Below are positions 26,841 through 35,445 of a stretch of 64,000 bases of DNA, in pieces. The DNA lies in assembly GCA_045576735.1 (NCBI GenBank), contig JAZNGZ010000062.1:1-64000 (forward strand), written 5' to 3'. The position numbers and the translations under genes were made by a program. Every line of letters starts with the position of its first letter. The stretch's first letter is position 1. Source of the DNA: RGIG4079 sp045576735 (lineage in GTDB: Bacteria > Bacteroidota > Bacteroidia > Bacteroidales > Muribaculaceae). The notes beneath the pieces are model-generated. The model did no database searches, was not told where the DNA came from, and worked only from the letters and a program-made list of their open reading frames with translations.

Positions 26841-26866
26841 AAGCCGGCATTTGCCGGCTTATATAA
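26841..26866 (-). terminator. Rho-independent terminator of the minus-strand ncRNA
   Basis: AAGCCGGC and GCCGGCTT form a G/C-rich stem at 26841-26860, followed on the minus strand by TTTTTTATATAA. Its orientation and position match the end of the transcript starting near 27078. Confidence 0.88.
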
Positions 26867-27078
26867 TCCACATCAAAGGATGCGATGAAACTCCGAATGA
26901 CAGGATTTGAGTGCTTGTTGGCCTTTGTAATCCGCCTGGGTTATAAACCTTCTCAATGAGAATGGGGCCCGCCATTGGACAACTAAGCTTGTCTCGGTAT
27001 TTCATAAATATTTGATGAGTTTCCCAATCAACTTTGATGTGGTAATCTTTATTCGTTGACACTCTTGTCTTATCAATA
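26841..27078 (-). ncRNA. Structured small RNA with own promoter and terminator, probably 6S-like
   Basis: A minus-strand unit of about 200-240 nt bounded by an excellent promoter (27084-27115) and a strong terminator. The RNA folds as one long interrupted hairpin. A closing stem of 11 bp joins 27032-27042 with 26868-26878 (CTTTGATGTGG and its complement). Inside it GAAACTC pairs with GAGTTTC, then CCGA/TCGG and GACA/TGTC, then GCTT/AAGC and GTTG/CAAC. The tip is TTCTC-AAT-GAGAA at 26950-26962. A rod with internal bulges of this length is typical of 6S RNA (SsrS), the RNA polymerase inhibitor. No SRP, tmRNA or RNase P motifs are seen. The identity is an inference from shape; the existence of the transcript is better supported. 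Confidence 0.62.
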
Positions 27079-27083
27079 CAACA

Positions 27084-27115
27084 CAAAGATAGTTTATGAA
27101 GTTTGAAAAAACAAA
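27084..27115 (-). promoter_or_regulatory. Promoter of the minus-strand ncRNA
   Basis: On the minus strand TTTG (27112-27115), exactly 20 bases, TATCTTTG (27084-27091). This is one of the best consensus matches in the window, with a predicted start near 27078. Confidence 0.85.
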
Positions 27116-27163
27116 TATTTTGGAGTTAAAAGTTTAAATAATTATTTTTTATTTGAGAAAATA

Positions 27164-27193
27164 TTGCTGTTTAAGATACTTTTTGTAACTTTG
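27164..27193 (+). promoter_or_regulatory. Promoter of the Crp/Fnr regulator gene
   Basis: TTG (27164-27166), 19 bases, TAACTTTG (27186-27193). The leader to the ATG at 27224 is about 25 bases. It is divergent from the ncRNA promoter, with about 50 bases between the -33 boxes. Confidence 0.7.
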
Positions 27194-27223
27194 TGTTGTA
27201 TAACATTATTATAAAGCAATATA

Positions 27224-27922
27224 ATGATTAAGAGTGCTCTCGAAAAGATAATTAGCGAAGATTTAGCTGAAATATGGTCTCTTCTTGAAGGGGAAGAGAA
27301 ACGTAGAATCATCGATAATTTTCAAATCCATAATTATAAAAAGAACCAAATTATTTATGCCGAGAAAGAAGAACCGGAGTTTATATGGTGTTTGATTAAA
27401 GGCAAGGTTAAAAAGTATAAAGATGGAGTTGGTGGCCGTCAACAAATCATTCGTTTGATAAGACCTGTTCAATATTTTGGCTATCGTGCATATTTTGCGA
27501 AAGAACCTTATGTGTCAAGCGCGGGAGCGCTTGAAGCATCAACATTGGGCACTCTTCCCATGTCGCTCGTTGATGAACTGATTGATAAAAATAATAAGTT
27601 AGCAAGATTTTTTATTCAAGAATTGTCTCGTAACTTAGGCGGTTCAGATGCAAAAATTGTTAATCTCACTCAAAAACATATTAGAGGTCGATTAGCTGAG
27701 GCATTGATGGTATTGAAAGACCACTATGGTTATGAAGATGATAATTCTACATTAAAAATTTATTTGTCGAGAGAAGATTTAGCTAATTTATCAAACATGA
27801 CTACATCCAATGCCATTCGCACTTTATCGGGGTTTGTTTCGGAAAAATTGATTGTGGTTGATGGTCGTAGGATAAAAATCGTGAATGAACCGATGCTTAG
27901 AAAAATTAGTAAGCATGGTTAA
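27224..27922 (+). CDS. Crp/Fnr-family transcriptional regulator
   Basis: A 232-residue protein with an N-terminal cyclic-nucleotide-binding-like fold (about 20-140) and a C-terminal winged helix, of which the recognition helix is readable in SREDLANLSNMTTSNAIRTLS (about 182-202). There is no Fnr-type N-terminal cysteine cluster, so it is unlikely to be an oxygen-sensing Fe-S protein. Its ligand is unknown. The gene is monocistronic, and its TAA overlaps the menE stop in a shared TTAA (27919-27922). It could regulate the adjacent respiratory (menaquinone) genes, but that is speculation. Confidence 0.9.
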   Translation: MIKSALEKIISEDLAEIWSLLEGEEKRRIIDNFQIHNYKKNQIIYAEKEEPEFIWCLIKGKVKKYKDGVGGRQQIIRLIRPVQYFGYRAYFAKEPYVSSAGALEASTLGTLPMSLVDELIDKNNKLARFFIQELSRNLGGSDAKIVNLTQKHIRGRLAEALMVLKDHYGYEDDNSTLKIYLSREDLANLSNMTTSNAIRTLSGFVSEKLIVVDGRRIKIVNEPMLRKISKHG

Positions 27923-28899
27923 AAAATGTCTCGTTTGATTTTCCCTGATTCAGTACGATTAAACTTTTCGATACATTTTATTTCTTTAGGTAAATGATAT
28001 TTATCTAATACTTTTGTAATTTTTTCCATGAGACTTTGTCTATTGATAGTTTCAGTCTCAATATATAATACAATCTTCTCTCCCCATTTTTCGTCAGGTT
28101 CGCCTATTATATAGAATGGAAAGTCAATATATTGAGATAGTTTTTGTTCAATATCTTCAGGGTAACATTTAATACCTCCCGAATTTATTACATTGTCATA
28201 TCGACCTATCCATCTAAAATGGCGTTCATCAATTATTTCAACAATGTCATTTGTAGATACTTTATCGAAAGAAAATTGTGGGGTATTTATTATTAGCCTT
28301 TTCTTGTTGTCATTTTCAACGGTTATGCTTGGCAATGTTTCATAAATTGATGTTGATATATTTCGAAGAGCAATATGGCTACATGTTTCAGTCATGCCAT
28401 ATGAAACAAATGCATTTACTCCTTTTTTGATAAGATTTATTTCTGATTTATGAGGGACTGCACCACCTCCAATCAGTAAATTCTTTACATTTTGAGTATA
28501 ACGACAGTTGGTTAAAAGCCATTCGATTTGAGAAGGAACTATGGGTAATAAATCAATAATACCATAATCTCTATTCAAAGGTTTATTGCTAGGTTCTTCA
28601 ATCCATAGGCATGCTCCGGATATAATTGCTCTTACAATCATCATTTTTCCGGCTATATAATTGGCAGAAAGGGGTGAAACTAAGGTAGAGGTGCTATTGA
28701 TGTTAAAAAAAACACAAGTTGCCTTAGCTGAAGCAATCATGTCAGATTTTAGGAGTTTAATTTTTTTAGGCGTTCCAGTGGAGCCTGACGTATTAGCAAT
28801 GATGTATTCATTTTCATTATGCCATTCTGAAATAAATCTAATCGTTGATTCATCGGCATTATGTATTAAACTTAAAGTATTGTCGATGGTATTTGCCAT
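27919..28899 (-). CDS. menE: o-Succinylbenzoate-CoA ligase
   Basis: Activates o-succinylbenzoate with ATP and CoA in menaquinone synthesis. Adenylate-forming enzyme motifs are NTSGSTGTPKKIKLL (about 38-52), VSYGMTETCSH near 160, the WIGRYDNVINSGGIKCYPE hinge region near 230-248 and the late catalytic lysine in ESGKIKR near the C-terminus. At 326 residues it is much shorter than the E. coli enzyme, as is usual in Bacteroidota. Its start overlaps the menC 3' end by 28 bases. Last gene of the cluster. Confidence 0.93.
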   Translation of the reverse strand: MANTIDNTLSLIHNADESTIRFISEWHNENEYIIANTSGSTGTPKKIKLLKSDMIASAKATCVFFNINSTSTLVSPLSANYIAGKMMIVRAIISGACLWIEEPSNKPLNRDYGIIDLLPIVPSQIEWLLTNCRYTQNVKNLLIGGGAVPHKSEINLIKKGVNAFVSYGMTETCSHIALRNISTSIYETLPSITVENDNKKRLIINTPQFSFDKVSTNDIVEIIDERHFRWIGRYDNVINSGGIKCYPEDIEQKLSQYIDFPFYIIGEPDEKWGEKIVLYIETETINRQSLMEKITKVLDKYHLPKEIKCIEKFNRTESGKIKRDIF

Positions 28900-29915
28900 T
28901 GTTTGTTGAGATTATATGTCAATACATCATCAATTTGTTCAAGAGGAGACTCGATATTATTCTTATATAATGCTCCAGTGCCTAATCCTTGTGGCATATT
29001 AATGGAGAGTGTCGACACCCATTGTGCTATTGCATTAAGACCTATATTTGATTCTAATGCAGAAGTTATCCACCACCCTATATTATAATTTTTTGCCAAC
29101 TTAATCCATTCTTCTGAACCAATAAATCCGCCACATAAACTAGGCTTTAAAATAAGGTATGAAGGTGAAATTGTTTCGATTAATTGACATTTAATATCAT
29201 ATTTGTCTATGCCTATTAATTCTTCGTCGAGGGCAATGGGAATGGGACTTTTTTTGCATATTAATGCCATTTTATCCCATTGATTAGGTTTAATTGGTTG
29301 TTCAATAGAATGGATTTTGTATTTAGATAACTTCTCTAAACAATTCAGCGCATTTTCGGGAGAAAAGGCGCCATTTGCATCGAGGCGTATCTGTAAATCA
29401 TCAGAGGAGAAATTACTACGAATATATTTTAGTAACTTTACTTCTTTGTTAAAGTCGATACCTCCTATTTTTAGTTTTATGCAATTAAACCCCGCCTCTA
29501 ATTTTTCATTTATTCGACCATGCATTTCAGAGTAGTCACCCATCCATATCAATCCATTAATAGGAATAGGGTTTTGCCCTTTTATCCAATTTGATTGAAA
29601 TACAATCCGTTCTCCTCCATTTTTTAAATCATTTATAGCAGTTTCAACTCCGAAACGAATAGAACTGTGTTCAATCTCACTAATAGATATTTGATTGATG
29701 TTTCTACAAATTAAATCTAATTGCTGCTCATAATAAGGAGTGTCATCCGAACTTAAACCACGAAAAATAGCGCACTCCCCTAACCCATAGATATGGGGGG
29801 CTGATTCGTCCCAAACCTTGATAAAGTAAGTTTCTTTATCGAGCATCGTCGCTCTTGAAGTAATGGCTGGGGCATGAAATTTTAAAACGTATTTTTTATA
29901 TGAAGCTTTTAGCAT
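28872..29915 (-). CDS. menC: o-Succinylbenzoate synthase
   Basis: An enolase-superfamily dehydratase that converts SHCHC to o-succinylbenzoate. The catalytic KxK is in CIKLKIGG near 146-150, with metal ligands in RLDANGAFS, SIEQPIK and ALDEELIG and the second lysine region in LILKPSLCGG. Length 347 is normal. Its ATG lies directly after the menB stop and its 3' end overlaps menE, indicating translational coupling. Confidence 0.93.
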   Translation of the reverse strand: MLKASYKKYVLKFHAPAITSRATMLDKETYFIKVWDESAPHIYGLGECAIFRGLSSDDTPYYEQQLDLICRNINQISISEIEHSSIRFGVETAINDLKNGGERIVFQSNWIKGQNPIPINGLIWMGDYSEMHGRINEKLEAGFNCIKLKIGGIDFNKEVKLLKYIRSNFSSDDLQIRLDANGAFSPENALNCLEKLSKYKIHSIEQPIKPNQWDKMALICKKSPIPIALDEELIGIDKYDIKCQLIETISPSYLILKPSLCGGFIGSEEWIKLAKNYNIGWWITSALESNIGLNAIAQWVSTLSINMPQGLGTGALYKNNIESPLEQIDDVLTYNLNKQWQIPSTIL

Positions 29916-30740
29916 TTATCCTGGGAATTTAGGGAATTTTCTGAAGTTTGGCTCTCTTTTTTCAAGAAATGCATTTTTCCCCTCTTGAGCTTCTTCCATA
30001 AGATAATACATTAAGGTAGCATCACCGGCAAATTCCATCATGCCTCGTTGTCCATCTAATTCAGCATTAAGTGCGCGTTTAATCATACGTATAGCCATTG
30101 GACTACGTTGAAGTATTGTTTTACACCAATCTACCGTTTCTGTTTCAAGTTGTTCGAATGGAACTACTTTGTTAATCATGCCCATTTCAAGGGCTTCTTG
30201 TGCGGTATATTGATGGCATAAAAACCATATCTCGCGAGCTTTCTTTTGTCCAACACAACGAGCTAAATATGATGAGCCAAATCCGGCGTCAAAACTTCCT
30301 ACCTTAGGCCCGGTTTGCCCAAAACGTGCATTTTCAGATGCAATTGATAGGTCACACATGACATTAAGTACATTGCCTCCTCCAATAGCATAGCCATTTA
30401 CCATTGCAATAACCGGTTTCGGTATTGAGCGAATAGCTTTATGCAAATCTAATACATTGAGACGTGGAACACCATCTTTATCGATATATCCACCTACTCC
30501 TTTGACTTTTTGGTCACCTCCTGAGCAAAATGCTTTGTCGCCGGCACCGGTAAGAATGACCACACCAATATCGTTTGATTCACGACAAAATGCCATGGCA
30601 TCTAGCATCTCAAAATTTGTTTGAGGTCTAAATGCATTATATACCTCCGGGCGGTTGATGGTAATTTTTGCGATACCTTCATAATATTCAAAAAGAATAT
30701 CGTCATACTTTTTTATTGTTGTCCAATTAATAGTTTCCAT
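29916..30740 (-). CDS. menB: 1,4-Dihydroxy-2-naphthoyl-CoA synthase
   Basis: A crotonase-fold enzyme that closes the second ring of menaquinone. Motifs are GAGDKAFCSGGDQKVKG near 63-79, the oxyanion-hole region NGYAIGGGNVLNVMCDLSIA, and FGQTGPKVGSFDAGFGSSYL, which is diagnostic for MenB. Length 274 is canonical. It lies 2 bases downstream of menD. Confidence 0.96.
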   Translation of the reverse strand: METINWTTIKKYDDILFEYYEGIAKITINRPEVYNAFRPQTNFEMLDAMAFCRESNDIGVVILTGAGDKAFCSGGDQKVKGVGGYIDKDGVPRLNVLDLHKAIRSIPKPVIAMVNGYAIGGGNVLNVMCDLSIASENARFGQTGPKVGSFDAGFGSSYLARCVGQKKAREIWFLCHQYTAQEALEMGMINKVVPFEQLETETVDWCKTILQRSPMAIRMIKRALNAELDGQRGMMEFAGDATLMYYLMEEAQEGKNAFLEKREPNFRKFPKFPG

Positions 30741-30742
30741 AT

Positions 30743-32467
30743 TTAATTCGTTGTTTTGAAATATTCTTTTAAAATTTGTGCGCTTTCATGAGCAGGTGTA
30801 TAAACTGCTAATATTGAAGGTTTGTCATTACAATTATATAAGAGTGAAATATTATTAATTAATTCTTGCTCATTAGTAGCCTCAAAATAATTGAAATTAT
30901 AGCCTTTTGCGAGTTCTTTTAATGGCAAATTAGGCGTTGTGGCGAAATATTCATCAAGCTCAGGTAGCTCAGATGTAGATTTTATAAACCGAAATATACC
31001 ACCTCCACCATTGCACATAACTATCATTTTAAAGTTAGATGGAATATTGTTTATGCTTAATGCACTAATATCATATTGAGCACTAATATCTCCAGTGATT
31101 AATATGGTTGTTTCTTTTAAAACCATAGCATGTCCAATTGCAGTTGATGTAGAACCATCAATGCCACTTACTCCCCTATTGCAATATGCTTTTGAATTAG
31201 TATCGCCAGTATAAAATAATTGATGATACCTTATTGACGTGCCATTTGATAAATGTATATTTCCTTTAAGTTTAGGAATAATAATTGAGAATGCTTTTAA
31301 ATCGCTCCAATTACAGTTGTTGACATAGTTGCTGTGTGTTAAATTGGCGAGGTTTTTAATAACTTCCCAATTATTATAATAAGATTCGTTACTCTCATTA
31401 TTGTTAAACGGATAAGCTATATCAAGATATTGCTTAAAAAACTCATAAGGAGACATTTCAATTCTCATTGTTAGAGATTTGAAACAGTCGATAGTAGTTT
31501 TGGTAGTACCTATATGCCAATGTTCAAGAGGCTGTATTTGTCGGAAGTATTGTTTAATATGACGCGATATAATCGCACCTCCAAAGGTTATGATTATATC
31601 GGGACAAAGTTTTCTTTTGTCATCCTCTGTCATTACTGATAAAACACTGTCAATATTCTTGATTGAATCCTTTATATTGATGTTTGAAATTGATTCAGAA
31701 AATAATACAATGTTTGATTGATTAGATATAATTTCTTCAAGACAATATGAATTGTTATTGCCAACCCATCTTGCATCTATGCAATTTTGGAACCCTACAA
31801 CGATAAGAATGCGTTTGTATTTAAGTCGCGGTATAATATAATCGTTAAAAAAAGTTTTGTCTATTGAGTGGCTAATGCTTGGACAGCATATGTGTCGTTG
31901 CGTGGTTATATTGTCAATTTCCTTAATCTCGTTTAGAGGGTCATCAAGTTGTATATTGATGTGAACCGGTCCCATTTCGCCTAATAATGAAGTTATTAAT
32001 GCATCGTTAATAGTTCTATTAACATACCACTGCATGTTGGGAGTGTCACAATTTGTAGGGATATTGTAGCTTTTCTTTACATAGTTAGAAAGGGCTTCGA
32101 ATTGCCTAATGGTTTGGCTATCATCTTGGTCTATCCATTCCATTGGTCGGTCGGCCGATATTATTACAAGAGGAAGGTTGCGGTAATAAGCTTCTGCTAT
32201 TGCTGGAGCGTAATTTAATAAAGCCGAGCCTGATGTACATATTAATGCTACAGGCTTAGCCCCATGATTGGCAGCGCACATGCCTAATGCAACGAATGCG
32301 GCGCTTCTTTCATCAACAACAACTGTAGTTTTAATTGATTTAGCACGTGCAACAGCAAGAATTAACGGAGTATTACGAGAGCCAGGAGACACCACTACAT
32401 TCTCTACTTGATGTTGTATCAATAGAGAAACTAATATATTGCATGAATCTTTGGCTGTTACTACCAT
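30743..32467 (-). CDS. menD: 2-Succinyl-5-enolpyruvyl-6-hydroxy-3-cyclohexene-1-carboxylate synthase
   Basis: A ThDP-dependent enzyme that joins isochorismate and 2-oxoglutarate. N-terminal motifs VVSPGSRNTPLILA and DERSAAFVALGMC are clear, as are the ThDP-binding region with TGDISAQYDISAL and the NGGGGIFRF segment near the C-terminus. Length 574 is normal. It is first in the menD-menB-menC-menE sub-block and lies 11 bases downstream of the MBOAT acyltransferase gene, which separates it from menF. Confidence 0.95.
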   Translation of the reverse strand: MVVTAKDSCNILVSLLIQHQVENVVVSPGSRNTPLILAVARAKSIKTTVVVDERSAAFVALGMCAANHGAKPVALICTSGSALLNYAPAIAEAYYRNLPLVIISADRPMEWIDQDDSQTIRQFEALSNYVKKSYNIPTNCDTPNMQWYVNRTINDALITSLLGEMGPVHINIQLDDPLNEIKEIDNITTQRHICCPSISHSIDKTFFNDYIIPRLKYKRILIVVGFQNCIDARWVGNNNSYCLEEIISNQSNIVLFSESISNINIKDSIKNIDSVLSVMTEDDKRKLCPDIIITFGGAIISRHIKQYFRQIQPLEHWHIGTTKTTIDCFKSLTMRIEMSPYEFFKQYLDIAYPFNNNESNESYYNNWEVIKNLANLTHSNYVNNCNWSDLKAFSIIIPKLKGNIHLSNGTSIRYHQLFYTGDTNSKAYCNRGVSGIDGSTSTAIGHAMVLKETTILITGDISAQYDISALSINNIPSNFKMIVMCNGGGGIFRFIKSTSELPELDEYFATTPNLPLKELAKGYNFNYFEATNEQELINNISLLYNCNDKPSILAVYTPAHESAQILKEYFKTTN

Positions 32468-32478
32468 TATGTTTGCAA

Positions 32479-34152
32479 TTAGAATTGTTGATATATAAAT
32501 GGAACTAATTCACTTTGTCCGGCTTGAATAACAATAAATATTATTACAGCTAATACTATGGATTGGACAATAATTGAAGAATTAGTATAAGTGTTACTTA
32601 GTTTTGTAGTCCATTTTTTAGGTGCAAAATGCATTAAGTAACCACCTACTAAAGCAATAGTAATCATTGGATAACTAGACACAAACACACCTGCAATGTT
32701 AGATAATCCACCTGTGAAATTTGTAAAAATCTGAGTTATAATGTTTTCGACAATGGTAATGTTGGCAGATCTAAAAAATATCCAACTAATAGCAATTAAC
32801 ACAAAAGTTACAAAAATATTTGATACACGTCTCCATGATTGATTTTTTTGTTCTTCGGTTAATGAGTACGTTTTCTTTAATTGTTTGTGAATAATTAAAA
32901 GCATTCCGGTCCACGCTCCCCATAATACAAACATCCATGATGCTCCATGCCATAATCCACCTATAAGCATTGTTACAAATAGGTGCATTGATGTAATAAT
33001 ATTTTTACGTCGACTTTGAACTTTTGTTATGCTAGTTAATAGATATATAATCCACACTAATATTATTACCCCCAAAATAGGTTGAAAATAATTATCAGTA
33101 TAGCAAGACAACAACTTTATTGAAATAAATATCCCGGCCAATGAGAGTATTGTTAACCAGATATATGAAGCCATTGTCATGTATCTATTACCACCTAGTG
33201 GAATGTATAGATAATCTCTCAACCAAGTAGATAATGATATGTGCCATCTGTGCCAAAATTCTGATGGGTTTTGTGATTTGTATGGAGCATTGAAGTTGTC
33301 TTTAAACTTATATCCAAAAATAAGAGCTAAACCAATTGCCATATCTGAGTATCCTGAGAAATCGCAATAAATTTGTAATGTATAACCTAAAACACCCATT
33401 AAATTTTCAAAACCAGTATATTGTAGAGGTGTGTCGAATATGCGGTCAACAAAATTAACTCCAATGTAGTCGGCTATTACTGCTTTCTTTATTAATCCAC
33501 ACATTACTAGAAATAAACCTTGTCCAATCATTGCTTTTGTGGCAGATTGATTTAACCTTATTTGAGGAAGAAAATCTTTTGCTCTAACAACCGGACCTGC
33601 TAATAATGGAGGGAAAAAGGTCAAAAAGAATGTATAATTAATGAAATTAGTCTCGGGTTCAATTTCTCGGCGATATATGTCGATAATATAACTCATCGAC
33701 CTGAAAGAAATGAACGATATGCCGGCAGTTAATACTCCTGCTAAGGGATTTGAGACTATAGATGGGTCAGAGAACGTTTTAATTAATAAATCAAGATATT
33801 TAAAGCTAACAAGTATTCCAATGTTGGAAATTACACTAATAGAAACGAGTAGTTTTCTCTTCCATTGTACATTTGTGTATGCGAAAAGCCGCCCTATCAC
33901 ATAGTCACAAGCACATATTGCTAATAATATAAAGCAATAGTAATAAGTAGATTTATAATAAAAATATAAAGAAAAAAGTATTACGATGACACTACTTATT
34001 CTGAAATTGCGTTTAGTTAAATTGTATAAACCTATTAATATCAAAAATAGAATTAGAAATAACCCTGAATTGAATGCCAAAGGATTTTTAGGAATATATC
34101 CTAATATATCAATTAGTTTTGTGAAATCAATATCTTTGAATTGGTCGAACAT
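32479..34152 (-). CDS. Membrane-bound O-acyltransferase (MBOAT, AlgI/DltB type)
   Basis: A 557-residue polytopic membrane protein with ten or more hydrophobic segments. The conserved MBOAT region reads FWHRWHISLSTWLRDYLYIP (about 300-320), and the invariant histidine is in GGLWHGASWMFVLWGAW (about 390-410). Family members transfer acetyl or similar groups across the membrane to polysaccharides or teichoic acids. Two SGNH-hydrolase-like proteins directly upstream are the expected extracytoplasmic partners. The acceptor polymer is unknown. The gene lies between menF and menD, an unexpected place for an acylation system. Confidence 0.92.
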   Translation of the reverse strand: MFDQFKDIDFTKLIDILGYIPKNPLAFNSGLFLILFLILIGLYNLTKRNFRISSVIVILFSLYFYYKSTYYYCFILLAICACDYVIGRLFAYTNVQWKRKLLVSISVISNIGILVSFKYLDLLIKTFSDPSIVSNPLAGVLTAGISFISFRSMSYIIDIYRREIEPETNFINYTFFLTFFPPLLAGPVVRAKDFLPQIRLNQSATKAMIGQGLFLVMCGLIKKAVIADYIGVNFVDRIFDTPLQYTGFENLMGVLGYTLQIYCDFSGYSDMAIGLALIFGYKFKDNFNAPYKSQNPSEFWHRWHISLSTWLRDYLYIPLGGNRYMTMASYIWLTILSLAGIFISIKLLSCYTDNYFQPILGVIILVWIIYLLTSITKVQSRRKNIITSMHLFVTMLIGGLWHGASWMFVLWGAWTGMLLIIHKQLKKTYSLTEEQKNQSWRRVSNIFVTFVLIAISWIFFRSANITIVENIITQIFTNFTGGLSNIAGVFVSSYPMITIALVGGYLMHFAPKKWTTKLSNTYTNSSIIVQSIVLAVIIFIVIQAGQSELVPFIYQQF

Positions 34153-34164
34153 ATTAATAAAATT

Positions 34165-35445
34165 TTATTTTGCCTTATTTGTAAGTATCTCGTAGAATAA
34201 ATTTCCTTGTAATGTATAGCCTTTAGATGTATTATGAATACCATCTCTACCCATTAGCTTATTTGCTACCCATTTTTTTGATGCACCATGACCTCCTGCC
34301 ACTTCATACCAATCATATACTGCGATATTTTGTTCTGCTCCATATGTTAAAATTACATCTCTTAGTCGTTTACAATTGGTGTTGATTTGACCTTTACGGA
34401 GACATTCCATTGGTGTAACTAATAGAATTGGTTTATTGGGATTGTATTCTTGCATATCAGCGACAAACTTATCTATTGAGTTATAGAACGATTCATCACT
34501 GATAGAGCCAAATGCTTCGTTTGTTCCAAGACTTACAATAATTAAATCGGGATTAAAAATAGAACAGTCATTACCCATATCACCCATGCGATTATATGAG
34601 TCATAAGTAGCACCATTATTTCCGATTACATTATATATTACACCATTATTTTTATTTAATAATGATGCTCCAAAAATAGTAATTTTTCCAATTGAACTAA
34701 GAGAAAGTTGAACCGAAGAGATTGGTTCATTAAAAATGATGTCAGTGTGGTCTTGTTGGGATTCTTCAATAGAGTAATCTATATCACATTCTAATGATTT
34801 ATTATTTACAATCACATCATCTATGTATAAGTCTCCTTCAATGTGTAATCTTAAAGTGGTAAATGGTTGGCTTGGTACATTTTTAGAGCCTGATTTAATG
34901 CTAATATTAAATCTCTCAGATAATGGAGAAAAAGATGCTCCGGTTAGTTTTAGCGTTGTACGCCAAGGGCGTTTCATCATTGATGAGTAATTGTACTTAT
35001 TTGCACAACTAAAGCTATAATCAATCGGTTCATTTGTCTTTGCAATCTTTAATGGTGATATGATGCCACGACCTGCGTCCCCAAATTTTTCCTGCATTAA
35101 CTTTCGGGTTTTACTTGTTGCTATATCAGCTTGTAAATGAGAGTCTCCTATATGTAAAATTGAGATTTGTTGCGTTTGATGCTGTGATAATTTGTTATAA
35201 AATGTATCCCATATTGCTTCAGAATTATTATAAGTAATATAATTCTTTGCTTGGTTAATAAAAGGATATTCACTATGCTTTTGTTCGGTAATTATAGAGT
35301 CATCTTCAATCGTAACATTTATCCTTATAGAATCTTCACTATTTATAGTGGATGTAGTATTTGAGCCATTCTTATCCACTTCTGTAGCACTAATTTTTAT
35401 TATAGTGCTAAGAAATATTATTATTAAGATGATTGTCTTATTCAT
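34165..35445 (-). CDS. SGNH/GDSL-hydrolase-family protein, secreted
   Basis: A 426-residue protein with a signal peptide (about 1-20, ISATEVD). SGNH blocks are visible: the nucleophile Ser in HIGDSHLQAD near 97-106, a Gly block near 260, GTNEAFG near 308 and the Asp-x-x-His pair in DGIHNTSKGY near 400. Together with the MBOAT protein it probably carries out O-acylation or de-acylation of an envelope polysaccharide (compare PatA/PatB or AlgI/AlgJ/AlgX). Its ATG overlaps the preceding stop by 4 bases, showing coupling with the second SGNH gene. Confidence 0.85.
   Translation of the reverse strand: MNKTIILIIIFLSTIIKISATEVDKNGSNTTSTINSEDSIRINVTIEDDSIITEQKHSEYPFINQAKNYITYNNSEAIWDTFYNKLSQHQTQQISILHIGDSHLQADIATSKTRKLMQEKFGDAGRGIISPLKIAKTNEPIDYSFSCANKYNYSSMMKRPWRTTLKLTGASFSPLSERFNISIKSGSKNVPSQPFTTLRLHIEGDLYIDDVIVNNKSLECDIDYSIEESQQDHTDIIFNEPISSVQLSLSSIGKITIFGASLLNKNNGVIYNVIGNNGATYDSYNRMGDMGNDCSIFNPDLIIVSLGTNEAFGSISDESFYNSIDKFVADMQEYNPNKPILLVTPMECLRKGQINTNCKRLRDVILTYGAEQNIAVYDWYEVAGGHGASKKWVANKLMGRDGIHNTSKGYTLQGNLFYEILTNKAK

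Noticed and set aside
26859..27086. A 75-codon minus-strand frame across the ncRNA region
   Set aside because: It starts inside the -7 box of the ncRNA promoter, so its start codon would not be transcribed, and the residues match no family. The sequence is explained by the paired segments of an RNA hairpin.
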